Below, in pieces: positions 31,328 to 42,499 of a DNA stretch of 64,000 nt; the stretch's first letter is position 1; each line of letters begins with the position of its first letter. The position numbers and the translations under genes are program-made. Source of the stretch: Diadema setosum (lineage: Eukaryota; Echinodermata; Echinoidea; Diadematoida; Diadematidae); the NCBI GenBank assembly GCA_033980235.1, contig CM067068.1:32335046-32399045 (forward strand). Reading direction: 5' to 3'. The notes under the pieces were generated by a model. It made no database searches, was not told the origin of the DNA, and saw nothing but the letters and a program-made list of their open reading frames with translations.

Positions 31328-32114
31328 GGGTACCTAAGGGGGGGGGGGGGGGGTCACCATGCACCCCCAGGACTCCTCAAAACTTACCTGACTTTGTTTT
31401 GTTCAAGTCTCACGCAACTTTTGAGACCAAATTTGCAACTTCCCCGCATACTTTTGCGAAGTTTTTGTTCATTTAGAAACGTTGTAGTATTTACATGTCT
31501 TTGAAATTGTTCTATAAGCGTTATATATTTGATTTTGATTGTATTGAATGTATATAATATTTTTTTTCTATGTCTGTTAGTAAATGTAATTCTGGAATAT
31601 TTTATGTGTTGTGTTTTTAAAGGGCCCCGATGAAAACCAGCAAGTGCTGACTTGGGCTACCCTTTTTAAATATGTGAAATAAATAAATAAAAATAAAAAA
31701 GTCACGCCCATTTTTGTAACGGAATGTCGTCCCAAAACGGGCACAATTTTGTGCTTTTGTGTACATTTCCTATGGAAAACAGGTGCTCTGTCATGAAAGT
31801 CATGAAAACCTGATTATTTTTACAATTAATCACTTTCTTTGATTAGTTTTGTGCTAATTATGATAGAAAAGTGATCAGTGACAATTTCCAATAGAAAAAC
31901 AAAGAAAAGACAAAAGTTGAAAAACAAAGAAATACATAAGAAATTATTTAAAACAATAGAATACATTAAATTTCACCTAGAACAGCCACTTTTCGTTCCT
32001 GTTACCATCTTGATTATGTTTTGGTATGTCATGAGGATCCTGAAAATGTAAGTTTCGAGGAGTCCTGGGGGGGGGGGGGTGCACGGTGACCCCCCCCCCC
32101 CCCCTTAGGTACCC
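31328..32114. mobile_element. Element with GGGTACCTAAGG ends
   Basis: The left end GGGTACCTAAGG plus G run, TCACC and CACCCCCAGGACTCCTC are matched in inverted order at 32055-32114. A LINE-like 3' end (31500-31700) lies inside. The G runs at the two ends are of different length. The target duplication is not clear. Confidence 0.7.
31500..31700 (+). mobile_element. LINE-like 3' UTR with AAAT tail
   Basis: AGGGCCCCGATGAAAACCAG followed by GCTGACTTGGGCTACCC and an AAATAAATAAATAAA tail is typical of L2/CR1-like 3' ends. It is nested in the GGGTACC element. Confidence 0.55.
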
Positions 32115-32891
32115 GACTATATGGAACTTGATAGAAGGGAGCAGGTGAATGAAATGCTTCGTTATAGGAAAAGAAACATCAATGAATTATAGTAAAAAAA
32201 AAAAACAATTACAAAACTGTCTATTCGTTGCCTTCATGAGATTACATTATTATACTGATTGGTGATCCATATGGCACTGCACTTTCACCTTTCTTTGCTT
32301 GATAATATACTATGAAGTTATTAGTAGTAATAATTTATAGTGTCAAGTGGCAGCTAAAAAGGTTTTTAATAAGCGAGAATTGTGTTTTGGTGATTCAGGC
32401 ATATATCTCGGGGCTTCACCTCCTGTTGCTTCTTGAATGATATACAGAAATTAAGTTTAAAAATACGTCACCCATGTCGAATTTATTTCATTATAACTCT
32501 CACATTTTTACAAAACTTTTACACGAAACATGACAGGAAAGGAGAAGTATTATGGAATATAGTTTTCATTTTCCATCTAACCATTTCAATCTGTTTCACT
32601 ATGATGCTTATACAGCACATACATTTCTTCTTTTTTTTTTTGCTATCCTACTCAACAGCTCATCACGTGACATTCGATAAAAAAGTATTGGGCCCTACAA
32701 AATGGTAATTTGAACCCTATACATTATTGTCAATTAACGATATAAGGCCAAGACCTGTCACGTAGTATTTCATTCTCCCTAGATAAAGGCCCAACTTTAC
32801 TTTTTACTGAGGACTGATGCTCACGACAACTCGCCCGCCCTCAGTTGCCCTCAGCTGCGTTGGTTACATGTGTATTACAAACGCATTGCAG

Positions 32892-32940
<49 letters not shown>

Positions 32941-33077
32941 CGTGTTTGTGTCAGATTTATTTAATAAAACTAATAATGCACATCACTTGGTCGGGCGTTA
33001 GTAAAATTATCCGCCGTCGTCGCTCTTGAACACTCTATAAAGCTATTACATTCGGATATGGATGATTCTTATGCTAT
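32115..33077. other. No gene; GT array and half of a diverged direct repeat
   Basis: A GT array at 32893-32940. The block around 32815-32985 (CTCAGCTGCGTT...AATAATGCACAT) resembles 33235-33410 (CTCAGCTGCATT...AATAATGCACAT) in direct order. Confidence 0.5.
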
Positions 33078-33216
33078 ACGCCCTGTGTAATGTGCATTAT
33101 TGGAATATCATAAAATGGTGATATGGATCCTGATCAAATGATTGGCTGAGAGCTACCACGTGACAGGTCTATTATTTCTTTTGTCTAAGAGCCCATATTT
33201 GCATTTCACAGGGCGT
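33078..33216. mobile_element. Short MITE, ACGCCCTGTG ends
   Basis: ACGCCCTGTGTAATG on the left and CATTTCACAGGGCGT on the right are inverted with one mismatch. It is 139 bp and lies between the two direct-repeat blocks at about 32815 and 33235. Confidence 0.6.
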
Positions 33217-33639
33217 TAGTATGTGACCTGAACTAACGACAGCTCTCATCCTCGCTCAGCTGCATTTTCTGTGCATTATAAACGTATTTCCACTGGTTTG
33301 TGTATGCGGTTCTGTTAGCTAGGAGCTGGTGTATTGGCCCTGGGAATCTTGCGAAAATGGTTGCCAAGGAACTTTATATAAACTTTTTATAAAACAAATA
33401 ATGCACATTGTGGTGTTTTTTTTTTTTTGGGGGGGGGGGTGGAGCGTACGTGAAAGCATCCAACCTTCGTAACTTTGAAAAACTACAAGAATTTAGTAAC
33501 TGTTTACGAGAAGCCGATCGTCGTATTACATAACATTGTAGTGGTCCCTCAGGGAGGAAAATGGTCATAGGAGATGTATTACGTATAAGTGTGATTAGCG
33601 TAATTAGATACATAAAATACGTACCTAAGATCCACCACA

Positions 33640-33985
33640 AGATAACCACTGGATACTTTCTGCTCACTTTCAAATGCATCCTTGGTCTTGCTCCTTCTTA
33701 TCTGAACTCATAACCATCTGTTAACCTTCCCGGTACATCCTCCGCTCCTCACAATGTATCACACTGAATCATCCAACTTCCAAGATGCTGGCCACACTCT
33801 GGTGATAAAGCATTTTAATCTGCTTAAACTGTGGAGTCAAGTACCCAAAACTCTCCGCAACCAGCAATCTCTCAATACATTCAAGAAACATCTAAAAACT
33901 CACTTGTTTCTTTTCGATCTCATAGCAAAGCGCTTTTGAACATGCGTGTCTGGAATATGCGCTATATGCATGTGTAATCATTATT
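33640..33985 (+). mobile_element. L2/CR1-like LINE 3' fragment with stops
   Basis: A frame reads FKCILGLAPSYLNS then a stop. After indels another reads SLNTFKKHLKTHLFLFDLI. Both are standard pieces of the C-terminal end of L2/CR1-type reverse transcriptases. The 3' UTR GCGCTATATGCATG follows. The coding part is broken by several stops and frame changes. Confidence 0.75.
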
Positions 33986-35563
33986 ATTACTTGCATATTG
34001 TCATCATTACTACTTCTATACTACTACTATTGCTATTGTTGTTGCTGCTATTGTTATTATCACAACTATCATAATATTATTTTTATCATTATACACATAA
34101 TGTGCAGACATCCACTACGCAGGGACTTTTAACTCATATTCAGGCAGACTCAGAACCAAGCAACATAATTTGATCGATTTGTTGAGAGAAAAAAAGAACC
34201 CCCCCCAAAAAAAAAACAAACAAACAAACAAACAAACAAACAAACAAACAAAAACAAAAACACGAACAAATTGTAAGAATATCAATTTTAATTGTAAGAA
34301 TATTAATTTTCAGTAACAGGTTTGGTTTTTTTTTTTCCTTCACTGTTGCTGACGACTCTCAAGGTTTGCAAATATTGATCAGGAACTTTAACATGTATTT
34401 CAATTGGAATGACTGACTTTATTTAAACGGTCCAAAACTGAGTGGTGAATCTATCAAAATTACAAGGGACGTGTAGAATAGTTCCAAAAGTTGAAACACG
34501 GACGAATCGGGAAGTGTATATCCGGTTGATGGCATTGTCTAAAACTAGATAGGGCCTAATCATTGCTGATCATTTCCCTGCAACTCGGGCTGTCACGTTT
34601 TTAACATGCTTTATCTACTCTTCCTACTGCAAACTCTGGTTTGTACACATCTGTTCTCAAAACCCATAGCGTGAGCTCTGCAGAGCTAAAGGGAATCGTA
34701 GAATGCTAACTACAATCAAACCTGCTTACAGCGGCCACCCGAAGGAAAGGTGACCGTTATAGACCGGTGGCAGCTTTACACAGGGTCTTCAAAATGTGTT
34801 TTCTCTCAGGAAAATTGTTGCTAGTGGCCGTAATACGGCAGATTACTGCTGTAGACAGGCGGCCGCTGAGGCAGGTTTGACTATAATGACTTGGAGACAG
34901 AAATTGGGGCGTATCACTTAATCCAACAAACTGATCAACGCCCTCACGTCCCTTCCACCTAGCAGCCAATCAACACCGGGTTCCAGAAATATGAATCACG
35001 AAAATTGCAACACCTGCTTGTCCATAACAGATAAGCAAACAAACAAACAAACAAAAAACAAAAAACAAAAAAGCGGCTAGGTGCCAAAATGCTAGAAAGT
35101 GTTTGTCACGTTCTCATCCTCTGCCAGCCCATATGAATTTGTCGATTTTTTTCTTTTTTCCCTTTCGCCGAGGTCAACCCCTCCCTATCCTCAAAACACC
35201 CACAACACGACCTTGCTCTATGTTCTGTTTTAACAGAATGGGTAACGCTTAATGTTACATTTTGTTACCATGCATCAACTGCCAGGAAATGCATGAGATT
35301 CACCTCAGCTGCAAATTAGAGCAAGCAGTGGAGCTGCCAATTTGGTGATCTTGACCTGGCCATCAAAAATTCCAATTTTTCTTATTTTTTGTTTTTGTTT
35401 TGCTGTGTTAATTTTTGTTTTTGCTTTCAGTTAAACTAATAACAGTATCATATTGTTCATCAAATCGAATTGTTTTTATTTTGATATTTTGGAGGTCCAG
35501 AGCAAACACAATAAATTCCACCATCTTTCGCCTTGGCATGCGTGTACCATATTTCATACGATT
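33986..35563. other. No gene; simple repeats
   Basis: ATT/GTT triplets (34000-34080), a C-A homopolymer junction (34199-34217) running into AAAC units (to about 34255), and AAAC units near 35036-35060. No recognisable coding frame. Confidence 0.45.
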
Positions 35564-35830
35564 CAATTCAATTCAAACTTTATTTCCATTTTTTTTTTCA
35601 ACAAAATTTACAGAGAAATGTGCGAAACTTGACATGCATTTTATCGAATGATACACAGGCAGTCAGGTAGAAGTGGCATAATAATAACAATAATAGAAAC
35701 AAAACGTATTCAAACATTTTGCAAAAAAAAAAATGCAGGTTCCTACTAAAAAGACTATACCTTGTGCCATGTGGGTATGCCTCAGAGGGTGAACAGCTTA
35801 CAACTACAAAGGGTGCAGAAATAAGGAAAG
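35564..35830 (-). mobile_element. LINE-like 3' UTR with TTCAA tail
   Basis: Begins on the + strand with GATTCAATTCAATTCAAAC and TTTATTTCC, the complement of an AATAAA-plus-tail end. It continues to CAGGTTCCTACTAAAAAGAC, the complement of the AGTAGGTTCC motif also present near 54035 and 24675. Confidence 0.5.
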
Positions 35831-36030
35831 AGGGGGAAAAGAAGAAATGAAGTAAGGAAAAGAAGAAATGAAGTAAGGTAAAAAAGAAACACGAAATAGG
35901 GAGAAAAGAAATGAGACAATGCGTACAGGTTATGCCAGACGTTTTTTTCTTTGTCCTTCTTTGTCTTGCTCAGTTTATATCAAAATATTTGGAATGATAG
36001 CAAGACACCCATGCTTGAACGTAGACTGCA

Positions 36031-36247
36031 TTAAAGGGGACATCCAGTCCAAATACAAGTAAGTCTGATAAGAAAGAGTGAAATCTAACGAGTTCAACGG
36101 TGTAATTTGATCGAAATTGGATGAAAAATAAGGAAACTAAGTTACGACATTTCGAAGTTACGTTATTTGTTGGGAGAAACAGTTCTTGAACAGTCAATAT
36201 GAATATGTAAATGGCAAAGTAAGCGTGTCATTCCCTCATAACTTACC

Positions 36248-36303
<56 letters not shown>

Positions 36304-36701
36304 TATAGTTTGTACATAAAATTATGAAATTTCCATTTTTTCATTCAAACGCAATTATGCCCGAGGCATATATATAACTGATCACTATTCTAAATTTATT
36401 CAACCAGGAGTAACATCATGTTTCAGACTTCAATGACAGAAACATTGAATTTTCGTCATTTTTTTTTTTTTTTGGTACACGATCAATGGAAAATTGTGAG
36501 GGTATTACATGGTTATAACTCACTCATTTGCATATACACTGGACAAGCACTCAATTTGCAGAAATCATAGCAAAACTTCAAAATGTCATAACTTCCTTAT
36601 TTTTCATCCGATTTCAGTCAAATTTCTACCGTTGAACTCGGAAGATTTACTCTTCTTTTTTTAATCAGACTAACTTATATTAGGACTGGATATCCTCTTA
36701 A
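36031..36701. mobile_element. TTAA-bounded foldback MITE (family 3) with a TA array
   Basis: Runs from TTAAAGGGGACATCCAGTCC to GGACTGGATATCCTCTTAA. The arms pair over AAGTAAGTCTGAT and ATCAGACTAACTT and over ATCCAATTTCGATC-like stretches. A TA array (36248-36301) sits inside. It is 671 bp. Confidence 0.82.
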
Positions 36702-36867
36702 AGAGACATGATTAGGAGCATTATACACTTGACTGGTATTTAGATATCATCTGATATTTAAAAAAAAAAAAAGAAACTCATCGGCTGGAACCTTGCACAC
36801 TGGTGATCAAACATCTCATCCAAGCATGAATGTTGTAAACATGACTCATTAAAACATAAAGATAATG

Positions 36868-36995
36868 TGGTTTTTATTTACCCAGGGCAGTGTTAGCGTC
36901 ATCACATCTCTTCCTGTCGGCATTGTGTCACCCCTAGATCGCCAGGTCCCATAATCTGTTCACTTGGGTCAAGAGGGACAGTGCGAATAGTAAAC
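36868..36995 (-). mobile_element. Diverged SINE relic
   Basis: ATTTACCCAGGGCAGTGTTA and CACTTGGGTCAAGAGGGACA match in order the tail-side part of the minus-strand SINE at 39778-39997 (ATTTACCCAGGGTAGCC, ACCTGGGTCGAGAGGGACAC). No tRNA head remains. Confidence 0.6.
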
Positions 36996-37256
36996 TATGT
37001 CTCATTTTCTCTCAACTTTTCCCTATCCGTTTCTGTCTTTCCCTTTGTGTCGTCACCTTCGGCTAAATGATATTGAAAATACTTTAAGTTCAAGTTGTTT
37101 ATCTGCATGTGTATGTGTCATGTCTCTTCAGTTAGAAATAAAGGAGAATGTTAAAAGATATCGGACTATTACAGTATATCGGACAAAGGCCGTCATCCCA
37201 GTCAATTGTCTCTTTCACCCGTACATATTGAGTTACGTTGAGATGTATGTTCGAAT

Positions 37257-37809
37257 ACACTGCAAAAACATCGGTGTTAGATTTAACACCACGGGTGTTA
37301 AATCTTAACACCGATCAAGCGTCAATAAAGGACCACACCCACAGGTGTAGAAAGTATGTTGTGATGGTGTTGAAAAGTGTTCACCTGGCACTTCATGATG
37401 TTAATTTGACACTGCAGCTGGTGATATTTATGACACTGCGCTGGTGCTAATTCAACAATGACACCGCATGGTGTTGATTTGATATTGCTGGTGTTAATGT
37501 CCATATGGCATAACACCCGCCAAGCTTCAATAGGGGACCACACCAACTGGTGTTACTGTGGTGTAAATGTGTTAACACCTTTTTTTTTCCAAAAATCAAG
37601 TACTTTATCGGAAAATTCTTGATCGTCTTGTTGAAGTTCAAAATCAACAAGAAAAATAGTACAACAAGTAACTAAGAAACTATTAAAAAAAAAAGCAATG
37701 TCATATTTTGAAGTGACACCCGGAGGTGTTGATCTAACACCACAAATGAGCACCGAAAATTTAACACCAGCTCGGTGTTTCATATTTAACACAGGACTTT
37801 TTGCAGTGT
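37257..37809. mobile_element. MITE with ACACTGCAAAAA ends and AACACC/GGTGTT interior (long form)
   Basis: Ends ACACTGCAAAAA and TTTTTGCAGTGT, each flanked by T/A. The interior repeats GGTGTTNAAT- and AACACC-type words many times in both orientations. It is 553 bp. Confidence 0.82.
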
Positions 37810-37817
37810 ATCATCAT

Positions 37818-37973
37818 ACACTGCAAAAATTCCGGTGTTAATCCAGGTGAACACTTTTCAACACCATCACCACATACTTTCTACACCTGTGGGTGTCGTC
37901 CTCTATTGGCACTTGATCGGTGTTAGATTTAACATCCGTGGTGTTAAATCTAACACCGATGTTTTTGCAGTGT
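37818..37973. mobile_element. MITE with ACACTGCAAAAA ends (short form)
   Basis: 156 bp, separated by only 8 bp from the long form and sharing GTGTTAGATTTAACA and CTACACCTGTGGGTGT blocks with it, the latter inverted. It is probably a deletion derivative. Confidence 0.82.
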
Positions 37974-38001
37974 ACATTAAATGATTGCACATCAGTTACT
38001 T

Positions 38002-38329
38002 TTAAAGGGGATGGCTAGTAACTGATCAGTGGGAATCAGTGGAAATGCTGGGAGATGATTGTTCCAATCCTTATGGGATTCATTCAAGAGTTCATTGTAT
38101 ATCTATTGTTGTGTTTAATGCAGTTTAATGCTTCCAGGTTAGCGTCCCTGGTCAGTGACGGAGCATTAGTCTGCACATTACTTGAATATGAGACCGTTCT
38201 GAAGCAAATCATTTTCACACAACAATAGATATACAATGAACTCTTGAATGAATCCCATAAGGATTGGAACAATCATCTCCCAGAATTTCCACTGATTCCC
38301 ACTGATCAGTTACTAGCCTTCCCCTTTAA
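38002..38329. mobile_element. TTAA-bounded MITE with about 120-bp inverted arms (family 4)
   Basis: TTAAAGGGGATGGCTAGTAA pairs with TTACTAGCCTTCCCCTTTAA. The arms run nearly unbroken through TTGTATATCTATTGTTGTG at about 38095-38113 and the complement at 38218-38236. Few mismatches suggest a young copy. Confidence 0.85.
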
Positions 38330-38777
38330 GTACTCTTGTTAATATTTGATGTGAAGATTGTTCATTTTGTTGTAATGATTTCATTATTTTGTACAAATAG
38401 AGAAATAGTGGCAGTCCTTCTTCTGCATAATTTCTTGGGTAATTGTTTGCAAATTTGGTAATACAATATATTTTGGTAACGGAATCAATGTATACATTTT
38501 TTTTCTCCTTTAAATTATTTACGAAGTAATCTATATGTTGATGTTTTCTAAAGAATTACGAAGAGAATTCTGATTCATGTATGAAATTATGTTGAAGAAA
38601 AAAAAATAAATCAAATCCAAAAATAAAATCAAATAAAACAAACTGAAACTAGAACTGAAACTGCACACACCTTGTCCGAGAATGTTTGCCTCAGGCTAGC
38701 CTTTGGACAAGGTCTCATGATTATAAGGACTGTGGTCATAATCTCAAGAGCAGATGACTCTATAGTGAACATCCCGT

Positions 38778-39090
38778 TCTGTTTTGGTTTGGTTTGGTTT
38801 GGTTTATTTCTGCATTGTCTTTCTCCGTGTGCAATGACAAATCAATTCAAGTTGATACAGAGTATGTGCAAAAGAAAAAGAAGCAAAACATACCAATCAA
38901 TACAAAAGTTGTCAACTTCATAATAGCATTGTCCTTAATACATACATATTTAAAGTAACCCTATACATCATGCATATACTGTAGTCGTATGTAAACACAA
39001 ACAAACAAACAAACAAACAAACAAAAGAAAGCAATACAAGGGACCGTCATCATGAGCAGGGCTTGACGTGGATGAGGCCCTATCAGAAAC
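38778..39090 (-). mobile_element. LINE-like 3' UTR with TTTGG-type tail
   Basis: The + strand starts with about four GGTTT units and TTTATTTCTGCATTG. The far end holds CAAGGGACCGTCATCATGAG and GCTTGACGTGGATGAGGCCC, a layout like the other LINE 3' UTRs here. AAAC units lie inside (39000-39024). Confidence 0.45.
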
Positions 39091-39443
39091 AATTTCATGA
39101 AAACACCAATAAACCTATACACACGTAATTAAATCAACTGTGTACAGTACACATAATTATTTTTAAAGAATAGCGGCTGCGTTCAAAATTGTTCAAAGAA
39201 AGACGCAGCATCATTGACTACATATTATAAAAGTGTGTTTGTGTGCAAGTGGCAGTGTGTGTCGTGTGTGCAAGTGACGCTGCAAGACAGTGTTTTCCAA
39301 GGTGAAGATCTAGAGCTCCCTTCTATACCTGGGCGCAGTCTAGGATATGTGGCACTTGGTGATGATGTGACTAGGCATACCAGGCAATTTTATCAATTGT
39401 AACATGTGTAGTGTCATTTCTCCTCAAGCTGTGATACAGTACA

Positions 39444-39509
<66 letters not shown>

Positions 39510-39535
39510 ACCAACCAACCAACCAAGCAAGCAAA
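39444..39535. repeat. CAA triplet array into CAAC/CAAG units
   Basis: About 22 CAA units, then CAAC and AAGC variations. Confidence 0.95.
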
Positions 39536-39690
39536 CAAACAAAAAAGTGATGTACGAGAGTTTTTCTAAAGGCTATATATAGCGTCAGTAAAAATGCGCA
39601 TTTTTGTTTGTATCACTGATCTCTACGCTCGGAGGTCAGAGGTATTCATGGATACCTCAACGCTATTCATGAATCGACTGTACCAATTCT

Positions 39691-39692
<2 letters not shown>

Positions 39693-39740
<48 letters not shown>
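39693..39740. repeat. GT dinucleotide array
   Basis: Uninterrupted GT units following CTTGTAT, adjacent to the tail side of the minus-strand SINE. Confidence 0.95.
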
Positions 39741-39741
<1 letters not shown>

Positions 39742-39777
39742 AAAGTGATTCAATCTAACTTTGTTCCAAGATCTTAT

Positions 39778-39997
39778 TTACCCAGGGTAGCCTCTTCAGT
39801 GTTGCCACTGCTCTACCAGAGGGCCCTGCTATTATTATTACCCTAGCGTTGCCAGGTACCCATTTATACACCTGGGTCGAGAGGGACACAGTGGGTAAAA
39901 ACATCTTGTCCAAGGACGTAAGCACTGGGCGGGATTCGAACTCGGGTCCTCCGATCGATAGTCGGGAGTTTTATCCACTATGCCACAGCGCCCCCAC
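39778..39997 (-). mobile_element. tRNA-derived SINE, minus strand
   Basis: Read on the minus strand from 39997, the head has TGGCATAGTGGATAAAACTC (A-box region) and GAGTTCGAATCCCG (B-box region). A body follows with GTCCCTCTCGACCCAGGTGT and ends near GGCTACCCTGGGTAAAT. It differs from the SINE at 3131, so it is a second SINE family; 36868-36995 is a relic of the same family. Confidence 0.75.
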
Positions 39998-40189
39998 TTC
40001 TTGTCCAAGTGTTACAATGATACATTCTTACAATGATACATTCTTACTATCTCAATGAACATTTTACTGTGGAAACCATGAATATCATCAATAGGGAACA
40101 AGAATACGGTGTCTCCCATGACCCTAAAATCAATACAGACTAAATGCAAAAATTAGGTTTTGATATCACCGAGAACATGATCCAGTATG

Positions 40190-40263
40190 ATGAGGAGGAA
40201 GATAATCATAATGATGATAACGATGATGATAATGCTAATGATAATGCTAATGATGATGATAAT

Positions 40264-40294
<31 letters not shown>

Positions 40295-40398
40295 GATGAT
40301 AATGATGATGATAATGATAACGGTAATGACAATGATATAATCATAATGATAATGTTAATGATATAATGATAACGATAATGATAGTGTTAATGATAATG

Positions 40399-40429
<31 letters not shown>

Positions 40430-40560
40430 AGATAATGATAATAGTAATGGTAATGATAATGCTAATGATAATGATAATAACAATGATAATGATGATGATA
40501 ATGATAACGGTAATGATAATGATAACGGTAATGATAATGATAATGATGTTAAAGATAATG
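40190..40560. repeat. GATAAT/GATGAT array
   Basis: About 370 bp of ATGATA-type hexamers with GATGAT, GCTAAT and GGTAAT variants. Long Met-Ile or Ser-Leu frames here are artefacts. Confidence 0.95.
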
Positions 40561-40594
40561 ATCTATAAGTGCATTGACACCACAGGAAGTCGCG

Positions 40595-40760
40595 TAATTG
40601 AAATGAAATGAAATGAAATTTATTTGCCAAACAAACAAACAAACAAACATCGTCAACAAAGTCACAACAATGAATAGCTGAAATATAGTTTGGCAAAAAG
40701 AACTGGCAGTAGCGTTCAGGCTAGTCGAGGCCAGTCCTTTCAATGATATAGATTATAATA
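40595..40760 (-). mobile_element. LINE-like 3' end with AAATG tail
   Basis: The + strand begins with about four AAATG units and AAATTTATTTGCC, then AAAC units. This is the complement of an AATAAA-plus-pentamer 3' end. Confidence 0.45.
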
Positions 40761-42499
40761 CTGTATAACGTATTTACAATATACAATAACGTTATATTAC
40801 AATAACGTATTTACAGAAGAATTGTTGAACATATTTACATGTTTTCATAGGGGATCGTTTATACTATAATTGATAACAGATACTTTCGCAATGATATCTG
40901 AAAACATTCATTAAAAGATCCAGACTATCACACTTGTCTTGGTTCCCTTGGTGGTATATTATGATTCGTCTATGATGATGTTGCTGCTTCCTGCGATGAT
41001 GCCCATGATGACGACGGCAATGGTCACGATGATTTCGACGACGATATGAGCTGTCAATGATTATTCAGCTTCGATTTAACAAACAATCATAAAACGATAC
41101 ATGTGGTTAATAAAGTAGCAGTCACACCTTGAAAATTTGCAAAAGAATTTTTAAGTCGTCTCCGTTCCTGGTCTATGCCCTATAGTCCAGAGCTAGTTCG
41201 GTTTACCCGTCGCAAGTCAGGTACCAGTGTTCCGACCCCGAGTCGAGTCTCCCGAACATCAACGGAAGCGAACCGGCAAAACTCATGGATTTGCTGTTCC
41301 ATGCAAGTACTCTGATACATGATGTGAGGCTAGGAAATGAACGGCGTTGTAGCCACACATTTTTGATGTATTTTTTTTTGTAATACTAGTACATTGTATG
41401 TCTATTCAGATGCCTTGTTTTCTCTATACACCTCATTCTCCTTCTCTCTCCTTCTCTCTCGCTCTTTTTGTAAATATGTACCATTTATATGTTATGTGCC
41501 ATGTGTGTTGAATTAGTGACCAGGAGTGCATGTTGCACTCCCACAGACATAGTACATCCTAGCACCCATCAAGGGGATGAAGAAGCAAGGTCAGCTTGAC
41601 CAAAATCATAGGTGGTCTCGGTAACTCCACTCCCCGACTTTCTCTATAACATAAACAATGTGGTGAGGCTTTGCTCGAGACATTATGACAAACAATGGAC
41701 CACTTCTTCCCCATCGAAGAGGTGGGATTCATTCCACATTCTGCATTCACAAGAGGAGGAGGTGTCTCAGCCTGCATAGAGCTGGTTATCATACTTATTT
41801 TGTGGAATCATGCTGCTGGTCGCCGACTAATTGTAAGTTTAACCATGCTATACATTATACATATGTTGGTGTACATGCATTAATCAGATTTCAATATCAT
41901 GTTGTATTTTCGATTTACATAAGGATATGGATCACTCAGATTCTTAGATCACTCTTTATTTAAATACATGAAGTTTGGATGTGAATAGCAACTTCAGTTC
42001 ATCTGAAAGTGTTGGTCAGTTAGGTATGTTGTGAACCAAGGCTGGTTCTTATTCTTATATGTATTGAGCATTCGCACATGTGTGCTGTTGCTTCATTTAT
42101 TTTGCTGTTGATATTAGTGAGTTGATCTTGGGAATGGTAAACTTTGTTTGTTTCCTTTGTTCATTCATATTGTTTACGGACAAGTCTTGTACATGGCTCA
42201 TATTATGTGTTTGGTACCAAAGATATGCTTAGGATCTAGATTTTAGACTAGTATGAAGAAAAACTGGGATGCTAAGATGTAATGTGCACTCGGTGTGGTC
42301 AGTCGCCACTGGTGGCTGAAGGGTTAACGTAAACAATGAGCCTGTGTGTAGGCAGGCTGCATCAGTGACGGTCAGTTGCTTTGGACAAAAAGGGGGGATC
42401 CTCATCACTAGTTGTCTGTTAACTCCCTTAACCTTGTTCACATTAATTTGGGTTTTTTTTATGTTGCTGTTGCCATGACAACTGGAGCCCATAATTCAT
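40761..42499. other. No supported gene
   Basis: Frames at 41559-41792 and 41685-41963 overlap on opposite strands without recognisable domains. CTTCTCTC repeats lie near 41450. It could be internal sequence of the LTR-like feature that follows, but I see no gag, protease, RT or integrase motif. Confidence 0.35.

Noticed and set aside
40153..40696. Ser/Leu-rich 113-codon frame
   Set aside because: Comes from the GATAAT array read on the minus strand.
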